Shown one piece after another: positions 37,016 through 45,300 of a stretch of 64,000 nt of DNA. Position numbers and translations under genes: made by a program. How positions within the stretch are numbered: position 1 is the first letter of the stretch; each line of letters begins with the position of its first letter. The notes under the pieces were generated by a model. It saw only the letters and a program-made list of their open reading frames with translations. It was not told the DNA's origin and searched no databases. Source of the DNA: Cytophagales bacterium WSM2-2 (GTDB taxonomy: Bacteria > Bacteroidota > Bacteroidia > Cytophagales > Cyclobacteriaceae); the NCBI GenBank assembly GCA_015472025.1, contig BNHL01000001.1, forward strand, positions 3,770,001-3,834,000, written 5' to 3'.

Positions 37016-37083
37016 TTTGTAATTTAACTTTTCAGCCAAAAAAAGAAATAGTTGATCCAGGAGTTAAGCCAGTTTTGTTAGCG

Positions 37084-37103
37084 AACAGGTAAAAATACCT
37101 GTT
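37084..37103. promoter_or_regulatory. Inverted repeat AACAGGTA-AAAA-TACCTGTT upstream of lipoprotein copy 2
   Basis: A perfect 8-4-8 inverted repeat, 121 bp before the lipoprotein start on the minus strand and 58 bp before the small hypothetical gene on the plus strand. It contains the same CAGGTA-NAAA-TACCTG core as the site at 36228-36243. It resembles LuxR-type boxes in layout. Confidence 0.6.
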
Positions 37104-37161
37104 TTATAAAATGGGTATTAATCATCTTACCAGGGTTTGTTCTTTCTCCCACATTTGTATC

Positions 37162-37485
37162 ATGATGTATTTGATCAAAGCCGGACTCAACCAACTGAAG
37201 AAAGCAACTAAAAAGGTGAAAATTTCAGGATTACAACCCCGTACGTTTACACACATCGGTCCTTACCTGACAGATGTTAAACTTACGGTCACTAAAGTCG
37301 GAGATATAGAAAATGGAACGGTGCATCAGATGTGTGCCCCGTCTTTATATATCACGGAAGAATATGAAAAAGGGGCGTGGGAGATCGTGCATGTACCACA
37401 GGAAATCATGCTGCGCAGGAACAAGCAATACACGTTGGCGGCCTATGCTAACAATATTGAATATACTATATCAGGTGACTGGTAG
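37162..37485 (+). CDS. Small hypothetical protein
   Basis: 107 residues from ATG 37162; an in-frame ATG at 37111 would add 17 residues (MGINHLTRVCSFSHICI). Basic N-terminus (KAGLNQLKKATKKVKI), then mixed strands (YLTDVKLTVTKVGDIENG, YITEEYEKGAWEIVHVP). No domain recognised and no clear signal peptide. It is transcribed divergently from the lipoprotein gene and shares the region with the inverted repeat at 37084-37103, so it may belong to the same regulon. A hairpin follows its stop. Confidence 0.55.
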   Translation: MMYLIKAGLNQLKKATKKVKISGLQPRTFTHIGPYLTDVKLTVTKVGDIENGTVHQMCAPSLYITEEYEKGAWEIVHVPQEIMLRRNKQYTLAAYANNIEYTISGDW

Positions 37486-37512
37486 GGCTTTGAGGTTGGT
37501 CGGTTTTAATCC

Positions 37513-37541
37513 GAAGGTCTGTCTGCGAGGGGCAGACCTTC
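37513..37541 (+). terminator. Hairpin after the small hypothetical gene, possible terminator
   Basis: GAAGGTCTG (37513-37521) pairs with CAGACCTTC (37533-37541) across an 11-nt loop. The following sequence (CTCATTTAT) is only weakly T-rich, so termination is plausible but not strong. It may act for both convergent genes. Confidence 0.4.
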
Positions 37542-37568
37542 CTCATTTATAGAGGTCGAGTTCTAATA

Positions 37569-38330
37569 TCAATATCCCTTGATCCATCCGCCATCCACTG
37601 CCAGGGCCTGGCCTGTGATGTAGCTGGCGCGCTCACTTACCAAAAAAGCAGCTGCTGCGGCAAACTCCTCCGGAGTGCCAAATCTCCTGAGGGGAATGGT
37701 TTCTTTTACTTCGTTTACTTTCGGATTTTTCTGAATCAAATTTTCCAGCCGGTCAGTTGTAGTGTATCCGGGTAACAAACTATTCACTGTGATCCCGAAT
37801 GGTCCCAGTTCGTTTGACAAACTCTTAGTCAAGCCCAGTAAGCTCGTTCGAACGGCATTTGATGATATGAGATTATCGACAGGCTGACGCAGTGTGATGG
37901 ATGTAATTGTCAGAATGCGCCCGAACCCTTTCTTCTTCATTCCCGGAAGGACTTGTTGAATAATATCAACTGCACTGAGAAACATCAGGTTGTAAAAATG
38001 TTTCCAGTCATCAAGTTTGAATTGCTCAAAAGTCCCAGCAGCTGGCCCACCGGTGTTTGTGACAAGAATGTCAACGCCACCAAATGCTTTCTCACTTTGT
38101 TCAACCAGTTTTTTTCGTTGAGACTCATCGGTAATATCACAAACTGCAGAATGAACATTCCCAACAGCGATTGCCTGAATTTCAGCTTCGGTATTCTTTA
38201 GTGCAGTTGTATCAGTTCCGCAGATAATTACTTTGGCACCTTCCCTGGCAAGTTCCAGTGCAACAGCTTTACCCAAGCCTTTACTTGAGGCCAGTACGAG
38301 TGCAACTTTGTTTTTAAGTCCTAAATCCAA
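37569..38330 (-). CDS. SDR-family protein lacking the YxxxK catalytic motif
   Basis: 253 residues with a short-chain dehydrogenase fold. NAD(P)-binding loop: ASSKGLGKA (14-22), in place of the common GxxxGxG with the last glycines kept; NTGG near 92-95 replaces NNAG. The substrate Ser144 is present (TITSIT). The usual Tyr-x-x-x-Lys is SNAVR (157-161): Ser157 for Tyr and Arg161 for Lys. It falls in the subgroup of 3-oxoacyl-reductase-like SDRs with an SNxxR motif. It ends in the family's DGGW and sits downstream of a cupin and ilvE on the same strand. Reaction unknown. Confidence 0.85.
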   Translation of the reverse strand: MDLGLKNKVALVLASSKGLGKAVALELAREGAKVIICGTDTTALKNTEAEIQAIAVGNVHSAVCDITDESQRKKLVEQSEKAFGGVDILVTNTGGPAAGTFEQFKLDDWKHFYNLMFLSAVDIIQQVLPGMKKKGFGRILTITSITLRQPVDNLISSNAVRTSLLGLTKSLSNELGPFGITVNSLLPGYTTTDRLENLIQKNPKVNEVKETIPLRRFGTPEEFAAAAAFLVSERASYITGQALAVDGGWIKGY

Positions 38331-38355
38331 TGGTAAAAGAGTTATAATTATAAAC

Positions 38356-38428
38356 GTCAGACTTCGACAGGCTCAGTCTGACACGTTGTATCATTTCAGA
38401 GTACTGTCACCTCGAGCTTGTCGAGAGG
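38356..38428. repeat. Pair of REP-like palindromes between the SDR and cupin genes
   Basis: First hairpin 38356-38382: GTCAGACT and AGTCTGAC arms around TCGACAGGCTC. Second 38410-38428: CTCGA and TCGAG arms around GCTTG. The core TTCGACAGGCTCAG and its partner CTCGAGCTTGTCGAG are of a type I know as short dispersed repeats in many Bacteroidota genomes. The pair lies within a likely polycistronic unit and could stabilise or process the mRNA. Confidence 0.6.
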
Positions 38429-38785
38429 TTACTTCCTCAAATAATTATCCGAGCCATCCAACCAATCCTGTCTTGGAGGGCAGAAAGTATCCGTCTCCAC
38501 CACTTTGCCAATCATCAGTGCTTTATGCGGACGATTTCCCTTGATGATAATGGAGTCGCCGGGGTTGAGATCAATATGGTTCTTCTCATCGTTGTCGAAC
38601 CAGAAGCGAAGAGTTCCTTCGAATACTTCTGTCACCTGTTCGTTTTCATGTGAATGCCATGGTACTTCAAAACCATCTTCGAATTCCATGCGGGCGATCA
38701 TGATCTTTTCTCCGTGAATGAATCTTCTCTTCATTTTGGGATTTACCTGCTCTACGGGGATACTGTTCCAGTTTATTTTTTTCAT
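38429..38785 (-). CDS. Cupin-domain protein
   Basis: 118 residues, one cupin barrel. Motif 1 is seen as PWHSHENEQVTEVFEG (His, His, Glu metal ligands, about 40-55) and motif 2 as GDSIIIKGNRPHKALM with one His. N-terminal KIMIARMEFEDGFEVPW is typical of small single-domain cupins that bind a metal and either degrade or sense small molecules. Its position between ilvE and the SDR gene, with 13 bp to the former, suggests one operon. Substrate unknown. Confidence 0.82.
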   Translation of the reverse strand: MKKINWNSIPVEQVNPKMKRRFIHGEKIMIARMEFEDGFEVPWHSHENEQVTEVFEGTLRFWFDNDEKNHIDLNPGDSIIIKGNRPHKALMIGKVVETDTFCPPRQDWLDGSDNYLRK

Positions 38786-38798
38786 GATAAATGTTTAA

Positions 38799-39848
38799 TT
38801 ATTTGAGAATAGGTACTAACCAATTGCGTTTGTCACTGATGCGCCCGGAGCGCAGTCCGTTGATCTCATCAAAGAGCATCTTGCTGATGTTGTTTTCCTT
38901 CGGCAGAACCATTTTAGTAGAGCCATGTGTAATTTCAGCAATATGAGAAACCACTGCTGCGGTTCCTGATCCGAAGGCTTCTTTCAGTGTTCCTTTTTGG
39001 TAAGCTTCCAGGATTTCATCGATGTAAATGTCCCGTGCTTCTACTTTAATTTTTTTCTCTTCCAGGATGTCCATGAAATAGTTGCGAGTGGTGCCTTTCA
39101 ATACAGCTCCGGTCAGGCGAGGTGTGATTACAGTATCCCCGATTACAAAAAACAAATTCATCATACCTGCTTCCTGTATCTTTTTGAAGTCAGGGCTTTC
39201 GAGCCAGATGATCTGGTCATATCCTTTTTGCTTGGCGAGTTGGCTGGCCATCAAAGACCCGGCATAGTTGCCACCCGTTTTTGCTTCTCCGGTTCCTCCC
39301 GGCACGGCACGGATCAATACTTGTTCGGTGACTAACCTGACGGGAGTGGTAAAGTAGGGCTGAACAGGACCTGTGTAGATGTAGAAAGTATAAGTCTCGG
39401 AAGGAGTGACGCCTAATGAAGCTTCCGTAGCGAACATAGTCGGGCGTACATAAAGTGCGCTGCCCTCTGCTTTGGGTATCCAGTCAGCGTCCAATGCAAT
39501 CAGTGTCTTTAGTGCCTTGAGAAACATGTCCGTAGGAACGGTGGCCATGCACATGCGTTCGGCTGAATGATTGAACCGGTCGATGTTCAGGTCGGGGCGA
39601 AGCAACATCGGCCCCTCTTTGCTCATGGTGGCTTTCATTCCCTCGAATATGCACTGGCAATATTGCAAAGCTTTCGATTGTGGATCGAGTACAAATCCCT
39701 GGTAGGGGATGATCCGGAAGTCGCCCCATTTACCGTTGGCATAGTCCATCACGAACATATGATCAGAAGTGTGCTTTCCGAAAGGGATATTGTTGAAGTC
39801 GATGTCTTTCAACTTCGAATTGGTGGTCTTTGTGATCTTAATGTCCAT
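38799..39848 (-). CDS. ilvE: Branched-chain amino acid aminotransferase
   Basis: 349 residues from ATG 39848; a TTG three codons earlier is rejected. Fold-type IV PLP enzyme: active-site Lys190 in GEAKTGGNYAGSL, with EAGMMNLFFV and the C-terminal FGSGTAAVVSHI phosphate-binding loop, all typical of the longer (eukaryotic-like) BCAT group common in Bacteroidota. It interconverts leucine, isoleucine and valine with their 2-oxoacids. It heads a likely operon with the cupin and SDR genes. Confidence 0.94.
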   Translation of the reverse strand: MDIKITKTTNSKLKDIDFNNIPFGKHTSDHMFVMDYANGKWGDFRIIPYQGFVLDPQSKALQYCQCIFEGMKATMSKEGPMLLRPDLNIDRFNHSAERMCMATVPTDMFLKALKTLIALDADWIPKAEGSALYVRPTMFATEASLGVTPSETYTFYIYTGPVQPYFTTPVRLVTEQVLIRAVPGGTGEAKTGGNYAGSLMASQLAKQKGYDQIIWLESPDFKKIQEAGMMNLFFVIGDTVITPRLTGAVLKGTTRNYFMDILEEKKIKVEARDIYIDEILEAYQKGTLKEAFGSGTAAVVSHIAEITHGSTKMVLPKENNISKMLFDEINGLRSGRISDKRNWLVPILK

Positions 39849-39930
39849 GAGTGTCAATTATACAGGCGTAATGTTGTATAATTTTTATGAAAGTCAAATT
39901 GGTTTTATGTTATCGCTGCTCTAAAATCTT

Positions 39931-39962
39931 TTTACCACGGAATATGCAGAGAAACACAGAGT
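39931..39962. repeat. Half-copy of a CGGAG/GCAGAG dispersed repeat
   Basis: TTTACCACGGAATATGCAGA with GAAACACAGAG just after. It resembles the arms of the palindromic element at 49881-49968 (TTTAACCGC, GCAGAG) and the CACAG-rich element at 52435-52488. It fills much of the gap between ilvE and the gene ending at 39979. Confidence 0.45.
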
Positions 39963-39978
39963 TTGTAGTCGAAATCAA

Positions 39979-40698
39979 TTAAGGTGCACTTCCGTGACTC
40001 TTCGCTACGCCTTCAACAATCTTTCCGGGAGCACCTCCAGTCATGTATAATGTTACTTCCCAAGCTCTGAAATCACTCGAAGTCCAAAGTACAAGGTCTA
40101 CTTTCTTGTCACCATTAAGATCACCGATCCACCGCACTGCAGCTCCGCCTTCAAATCCTCCGGCACCCCATGAGCTTAATCTGTCTAAGCTGAACAAGAG
40201 TTGTTCTTCTTTGTTTGCCCCGTCTATTTTTTGAAGAAAGACACGATAGTTGGAAATGTAAGAGACTTTATCGTCTTTGTCTTTGATGTATTCTCCCGTA
40301 GCATAAACAGTATAAAGTGTAGTACCGAGAGTATAAGAAACTGAATTATCGGGAAAGACCCCTGAATCAGCTCCTTTTGGCTGTATACCTGCGATGTCCC
40401 GTTTCTTAATACCTACTCCCGATACGATAAAGAGTGGCCGAACAGAATCGATCACGAGCCTTCTGTTGAGACCATAAGCAACATTGTTTTCCAATGTGTC
40501 TCTGAAGACAAATGGAACAGCTTTGAAAAGATTGATCTTTCCTATTTGCTCGTATAGACTGAAGTAGCGTTCCGGGTGAGGCTTCTTCTCAGTGGAGCCA
40601 TGATAGTCATCAGGGAAGATGAGCCTGATCTCCGGCTGCTGCGCAAAAGCAACACGGCAAAACACTAACAGCAGAACCGTAATGGAAGCTCGCACCAT
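39979..40698 (-). CDS. Exported hypothetical protein with a DxNxDxxxD-type loop
   Basis: 239 residues, signal peptide MVRASITVLLLVFCRVAFA. Near the C-terminus WIGDLNGDKKVDLVLWTS has the DxNGDxxxD pattern of FG-GAP/dockerin-like calcium loops. The middle (PLFIVSGVGIKKRDIAGIQP) is beta-rich. No catalytic motif is recognised. It follows the M28 peptidase gene by 36 bp on the same strand, so the two may be co-expressed; a periplasmic or surface location is expected. Confidence 0.65.
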   Translation of the reverse strand: MVRASITVLLLVFCRVAFAQQPEIRLIFPDDYHGSTEKKPHPERYFSLYEQIGKINLFKAVPFVFRDTLENNVAYGLNRRLVIDSVRPLFIVSGVGIKKRDIAGIQPKGADSGVFPDNSVSYTLGTTLYTVYATGEYIKDKDDKVSYISNYRVFLQKIDGANKEEQLLFSLDRLSSWGAGGFEGGAAVRWIGDLNGDKKVDLVLWTSSDFRAWEVTLYMTGGAPGKIVEGVAKSHGSAP

Positions 40699-40734
40699 CT
40701 TACGTCTTATGTCTGAATATCTCTCAATCTGGTT

Positions 40735-42090
40735 TTAATTCCCTCTTGATGGCACAGGCAACACCGGCTGGCTCAAGAACTCTTTTTCTCCAACAGCCTG
40801 TACGGCAAAGAAGAAATTATCTTTTGAGTAGGGGAGATCGGCTTTGAGATCGGTGACAAGTATTTTCTTTTCCCAGAATGGCTGGTATGTTTCGCGCATC
40901 AACACATAATATCCTTTAGGCTTCGGTCCCGACTTTGGAGCTTCCCATGTGAGGTAGGTCATGTTGTCGAGGTTTACTTTCATCTTCACATTTTGTGGTT
41001 TCCCCGGAGCGTAAGCAAGTGACGCGACTGTGGAAAGGTTCAGTCGCGCAACGTTCGCACAATACGGGTAGTCAACGAACTTTGGCAAGTCACCAAATTC
41101 TTTTCCGTTGTCTGTGCGAACGTTTTGATGTTGCTGGTTGAAGTTTTCATTGTATTCAGTGAAGCGAACAGCCGAGAATCCATTTTGAAGAAAAGGTGTA
41201 TGATCACCACCGCGCAGGTAGCGGTCAGGGCGCATGTTCATGGTTACGGTGAAATTCTTAAGGTAAGGTTCCGCTACTTCTTTGATGTAGCGTACCAGTT
41301 GGCGTGATTGGCTATCATTCTCCGACTTCAAAGATTCGCGTATTCTTTTCTCATCATCGGTTTCTGCCGAAGGGATCATTTCACTGAAGAGCCTCACAGT
41401 CTTGTCGTTTTTATCACCTGTTTCGCTGGCAGTCGAGTTGCCCACGATATCATTGTTGAGCATGGCAATGAGGTTCACTTTGTTGCCTTTCAGTTTCTCT
41501 GCCAGGCAACGAGCGCCCAGGAGTCCTTGCTCTTCGCCTTGAACAGCAACAAATATGATTGTGCAGGGGAATTTGCGTTTTGTCATCACACGGGCGAGTT
41601 CAAGCACAACGGCAACACCAGAAGCATCATCATTGGCTCCGGGTGCAGTTGTTACGCTGTCCATCACATTGGTAGCACGAGAATCCAAATGACCGCTAAT
41701 TAAGATTACCCTGTCGTCATTGGGGTCCGTACCTTTCAAAGTCCCTACCACATTCTTTATAGTCATCTTGCGCGGTACACGTTGCGAAGGTTTGATCTCG
41801 CAGGCGTCAAGCTCTACCGTCATATTCGCACCCGTTTGTTTTCTGAATTGACGGAACTTCATCGCCACCCATCTTCGGGCAGCACCGATACCGGTGGTAG
41901 CACTCACAGTGTCGCTCAATGTATGGCGTGTGCCGAAGCTCACCATCTTTTCAATATGACTCCGGATACTGTCGGGAGAGACTTCCTTGACCATCTTGGT
42001 GATCTCGGCATCAATTACAGGTTTTGGTAGCGACTGTGCAGAAGCAACTAGCGTGCACAACAATAAAAGGATCGGTAAAAGTAAGCGCAT
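40735..42090 (-). CDS. Secreted M28-family zinc aminopeptidase
   Basis: 451 residues. Signal peptide MRLLLPILLLLCTLVASAQ. The five metal ligands and catalytic Glu fit family M28: His134 (SGHLDSR), Asp154 (GANDDASG), Glu187 with catalytic Glu186 (GEEQGLLG), Asp214 (NNDIVGN) and His297 (RGGDHTPF). The C-terminal 80 residues (NVKMKVNLDNMTYLTWEAP) look like an Fn3-type domain. Likely removes N-terminal residues from peptides outside the cytoplasm, feeding the peptide carriers encoded upstream in this window. Confidence 0.92.
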   Translation of the reverse strand: MRLLLPILLLLCTLVASAQSLPKPVIDAEITKMVKEVSPDSIRSHIEKMVSFGTRHTLSDTVSATTGIGAARRWVAMKFRQFRKQTGANMTVELDACEIKPSQRVPRKMTIKNVVGTLKGTDPNDDRVILISGHLDSRATNVMDSVTTAPGANDDASGVAVVLELARVMTKRKFPCTIIFVAVQGEEQGLLGARCLAEKLKGNKVNLIAMLNNDIVGNSTASETGDKNDKTVRLFSEMIPSAETDDEKRIRESLKSENDSQSRQLVRYIKEVAEPYLKNFTVTMNMRPDRYLRGGDHTPFLQNGFSAVRFTEYNENFNQQHQNVRTDNGKEFGDLPKFVDYPYCANVARLNLSTVASLAYAPGKPQNVKMKVNLDNMTYLTWEAPKSGPKPKGYYVLMRETYQPFWEKKILVTDLKADLPYSKDNFFFAVQAVGEKEFLSQPVLPVPSRGN

Positions 42091-42391
42091 GATTTTATTT
42101 CAATAGGGTTGAAAGTCAAAGTACAGAAAAAAATGATGCGACTACAACAACTCTTATGTGGCGAGGAAGATATGCCTACAGAAAATGGAAAGAATACTGT
42201 ATCGTATAATGAAATTAATAGTAACCGTTAATGAGTGACTTTTTATAAACATTGTTAACTGTTCTTACTTCTTGTTCTGCATCGCTTTTGCAATACTACA
42301 ATTCTACTCCAGAAAGCTTCAAAAGTGCTACTCCGGCCACGTGATCGACTGCTACTTTTAAAAATAATTGTCAGCCCCTTTAAGCTATTCA
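42091..42391. other. 301-bp gap between the M28 and M4 peptidase genes
   Basis: AT-rich divergent region. It probably holds both promoters; no convincing TTG-N20-TAnnTTTG pair was found. A loose inverted repeat (AAAAGT near 42329 and ACTTTT near 42357) surrounds CGGCCACGTGATCGAC just before the M4 start. No RNA gene seen. Confidence 0.3.
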
Positions 42392-45300
42392 ATGAAACAC
42401 TTCTGCTTTACAGCTCTCTGTCTATTATTTCTGCAACCGGCTCTATTCGCACAAAAGAAAAATTCACCAATAAGGGGCTACCATTCCGGTAAGGCCTTTT
42501 TGAAGAATGCAACGCAAGAGGATAAGCTGCGAGGTCAGGAACCGGCAGGTATTCATAAAAGCCTAAACCTTCAGGCTGAAAGTAGCCTGGTGCCTAAAGA
42601 AGAGGTAACAACCAAGAACGGTCATCGCCACCGGATTTACAGCCAAACATATAAGGGAATAAAAATTGAATACAGCCGACTGGCTGTGGTATCGCGCAAT
42701 AGTAATGTGGAAACCATTAGTGGCGAGTTGTACGATATCCCATCAGAACTCAGCACACAGCCATCCCTGTCAGAGGCCGAGGCTCTAACCAGGGCATTGG
42801 CGCACACAGGTGCTGAGAAGTACAAATGGGAAAATGAAAAAGAAGAAGCTTTTCTCAAAAAACTCACAGGCAAAGGTTATTACCCGTATGCTGAGCTTGT
42901 ATTTATTAAAAGAACAATGGGAACGTCTACCCCCGATCCGGGGATGTCCCTCGCATACAAATTCGACATCTATGCAGAAACTCCACTTTCGCGCAAGTAC
43001 GTTTACATTGATGCACATACCGGGGATATCGTTCATGAAAATACAATACTTACCCACGTAGATGGCCAGGCAGATACCCGCTACAGCGGACGCAGAACTA
43101 TTTCTTCAACTTTTTTCGCTGCCAACAATCTATTTGCCTTGCGCGATGCCAGCCGTGGAAGTGGAATTGAAACCTACAATCTTAATCATAGCACCGAGTA
43201 TTCTTCGGCTGTTGACTTTACTGACACAGACAATGTTTGGTCAAGTGCGGAGTTCAACAATGCCAATAAAGACAATGCAGCATTTGATGCGCATTGGGGA
43301 GCGGAGGTCACATACGACTATTTTAACACGGTGCATGGCCGTAATAGCTATGACAAGCTCGGATCCAAGATTTACAACTTTGTTCATTACAGTACGAACT
43401 ATGCCAACGCCTTTTGGAATGGATTTGCAATGAACTATGGCGATGGCTCATCACAACCTTTTGTAAGTCTTGACATTTGCGCGCATGAGATCGGACATGC
43501 CGTGAACCAGACTTCAGCGAATTTGGTCTATCAGGATGAATCCGGAGCATTGAATGAAGGGCTCAGTGATATTTGGGCTTCTACTATTGAACATTCTGCA
43601 GCTCCCGAAAAGAGTTTTTGGGAGATCGGGGAGGAGACCGGTACCGCATTTCGATCTATGGCAAATCCGAATGCACATAATCAGCCCGATACTTACCTCG
43701 GAAATTTTTGGCACGTTACCGGCCCGGGTGCTTCTGATTTTGGCGGAGTACATACCAACAGTGGTGTATTGAACCACTGGTATTATGTGCTGGTCAATGG
43801 TGAAACAGGCACTAACGATAACGGTGTTAATTACTCAGTGCCGGGAATCGGATTTGATCATGCTGCTAAAATTGTCTATCGCATGGAGACCGTATACCTC
43901 ACCGCAAGCTCTGGTTATGCTCAAGCCCGTGCTGCGGCTGTGCATGCTGCTGCTGATTTATACGGAAACAATTCCGTTGAGGTGCAACAGGCAGGTGATG
44001 CGTGGGATGCTGTAGGTGTGTATGATCCCGTTGGCGCTCCCGGCAGTTTGCAGGTGATAACGACTACTCCTACTTCTGTTCAAATTGGCTGGACGGATCA
44101 ATCGGGCGGGATTGCTACTTCCTTTATTGTGGAGAGATCACAATCGGCTAATAGTGGATTTTCAGTTGTGGCTACATTACCGGTAACTCAAACTACCTAT
44201 TCGGAAATAAATTTAGCGACAAGTGCTACATACTATTATAGAGTAAAGGCCATCATTAGCGGTCACGGTACGGCCTTTAGTAATACATTGAGCGTGCCCT
44301 TGTCCCCAATCCTGATGGCCAATGGTGAAATAACTACTTGCAACAGTCCATTCATTGATACAAGTGATATTGGATTGTATGCGCGCAATCTTGACCTGAC
44401 CATGACGATACGGCCCGCAGAAGTTGGAAAAATGATGAGGATATCGTTTTCCAGCTTTGATCTGGATGGCTATGGTCAAGGGACGACTTCAGGAGAGGAT
44501 TTAGAGTTTTTTGATTCCCTGATCGTTTACGATGGCGTCAACAAAACGGCCCCTGTACTGGCCTCGCTTACACGAAGTATTTTCTCACCGATTACATTGC
44601 CAGCAGACATCACCGCAACGAATCCGGATGGAGCCCTTACGTTTCACTTTGTTACTGGGAGCCAGAGTCATCAAGCTACAGGATGGAAAGCGGAGCTACT
44701 CTGCGAAGAGAAACTTAATCCACCTACTAATTTGACTTCCCAGATAGTGGGCCAGCATGAAATAGATTTATCATGGACTGATAATTCAAATGACGAGACA
44801 GGTTTCGTTGTGGAGAGGCAATCAGAATCGCTCGCTGAATTCGTTCCGGTAGTTACGCTGGATCCCAATGCAACGCACTATTCTGATTTCAATTTGCCGT
44901 TCAATGACAAGTATAAGTACCGGGTTCGTGCGTTGAGGCAAACGGTATATTCGGCATACACGAATGTTAGTGAACAATTGCTCGGAGAGTTGCCAGTTAT
45001 AATAAAAGATGGAAACTTCGTGGTATGTGACGTGCCGTTTCTGGATGATGGAGGGCATGAAAATTATATCAAATTTGATCTTCTGTCGTCTGACGTTGGA
45101 ATAATTACTACTGCTACTTACGCTCCTGCCACTCCCGGAACCAAGCTGAGGGTTACCTTTGATTCATTCCAACTGGCGAATAAGATTGACTACCTCGTTG
45201 TATACGATGGTGCCTCAGATGACTTCTCTAATTTGCCTCTGTATTCTTTTACCGGTGCAACAATACCCACTTCAATTACAGCCACTAACCCGGACGGAAA

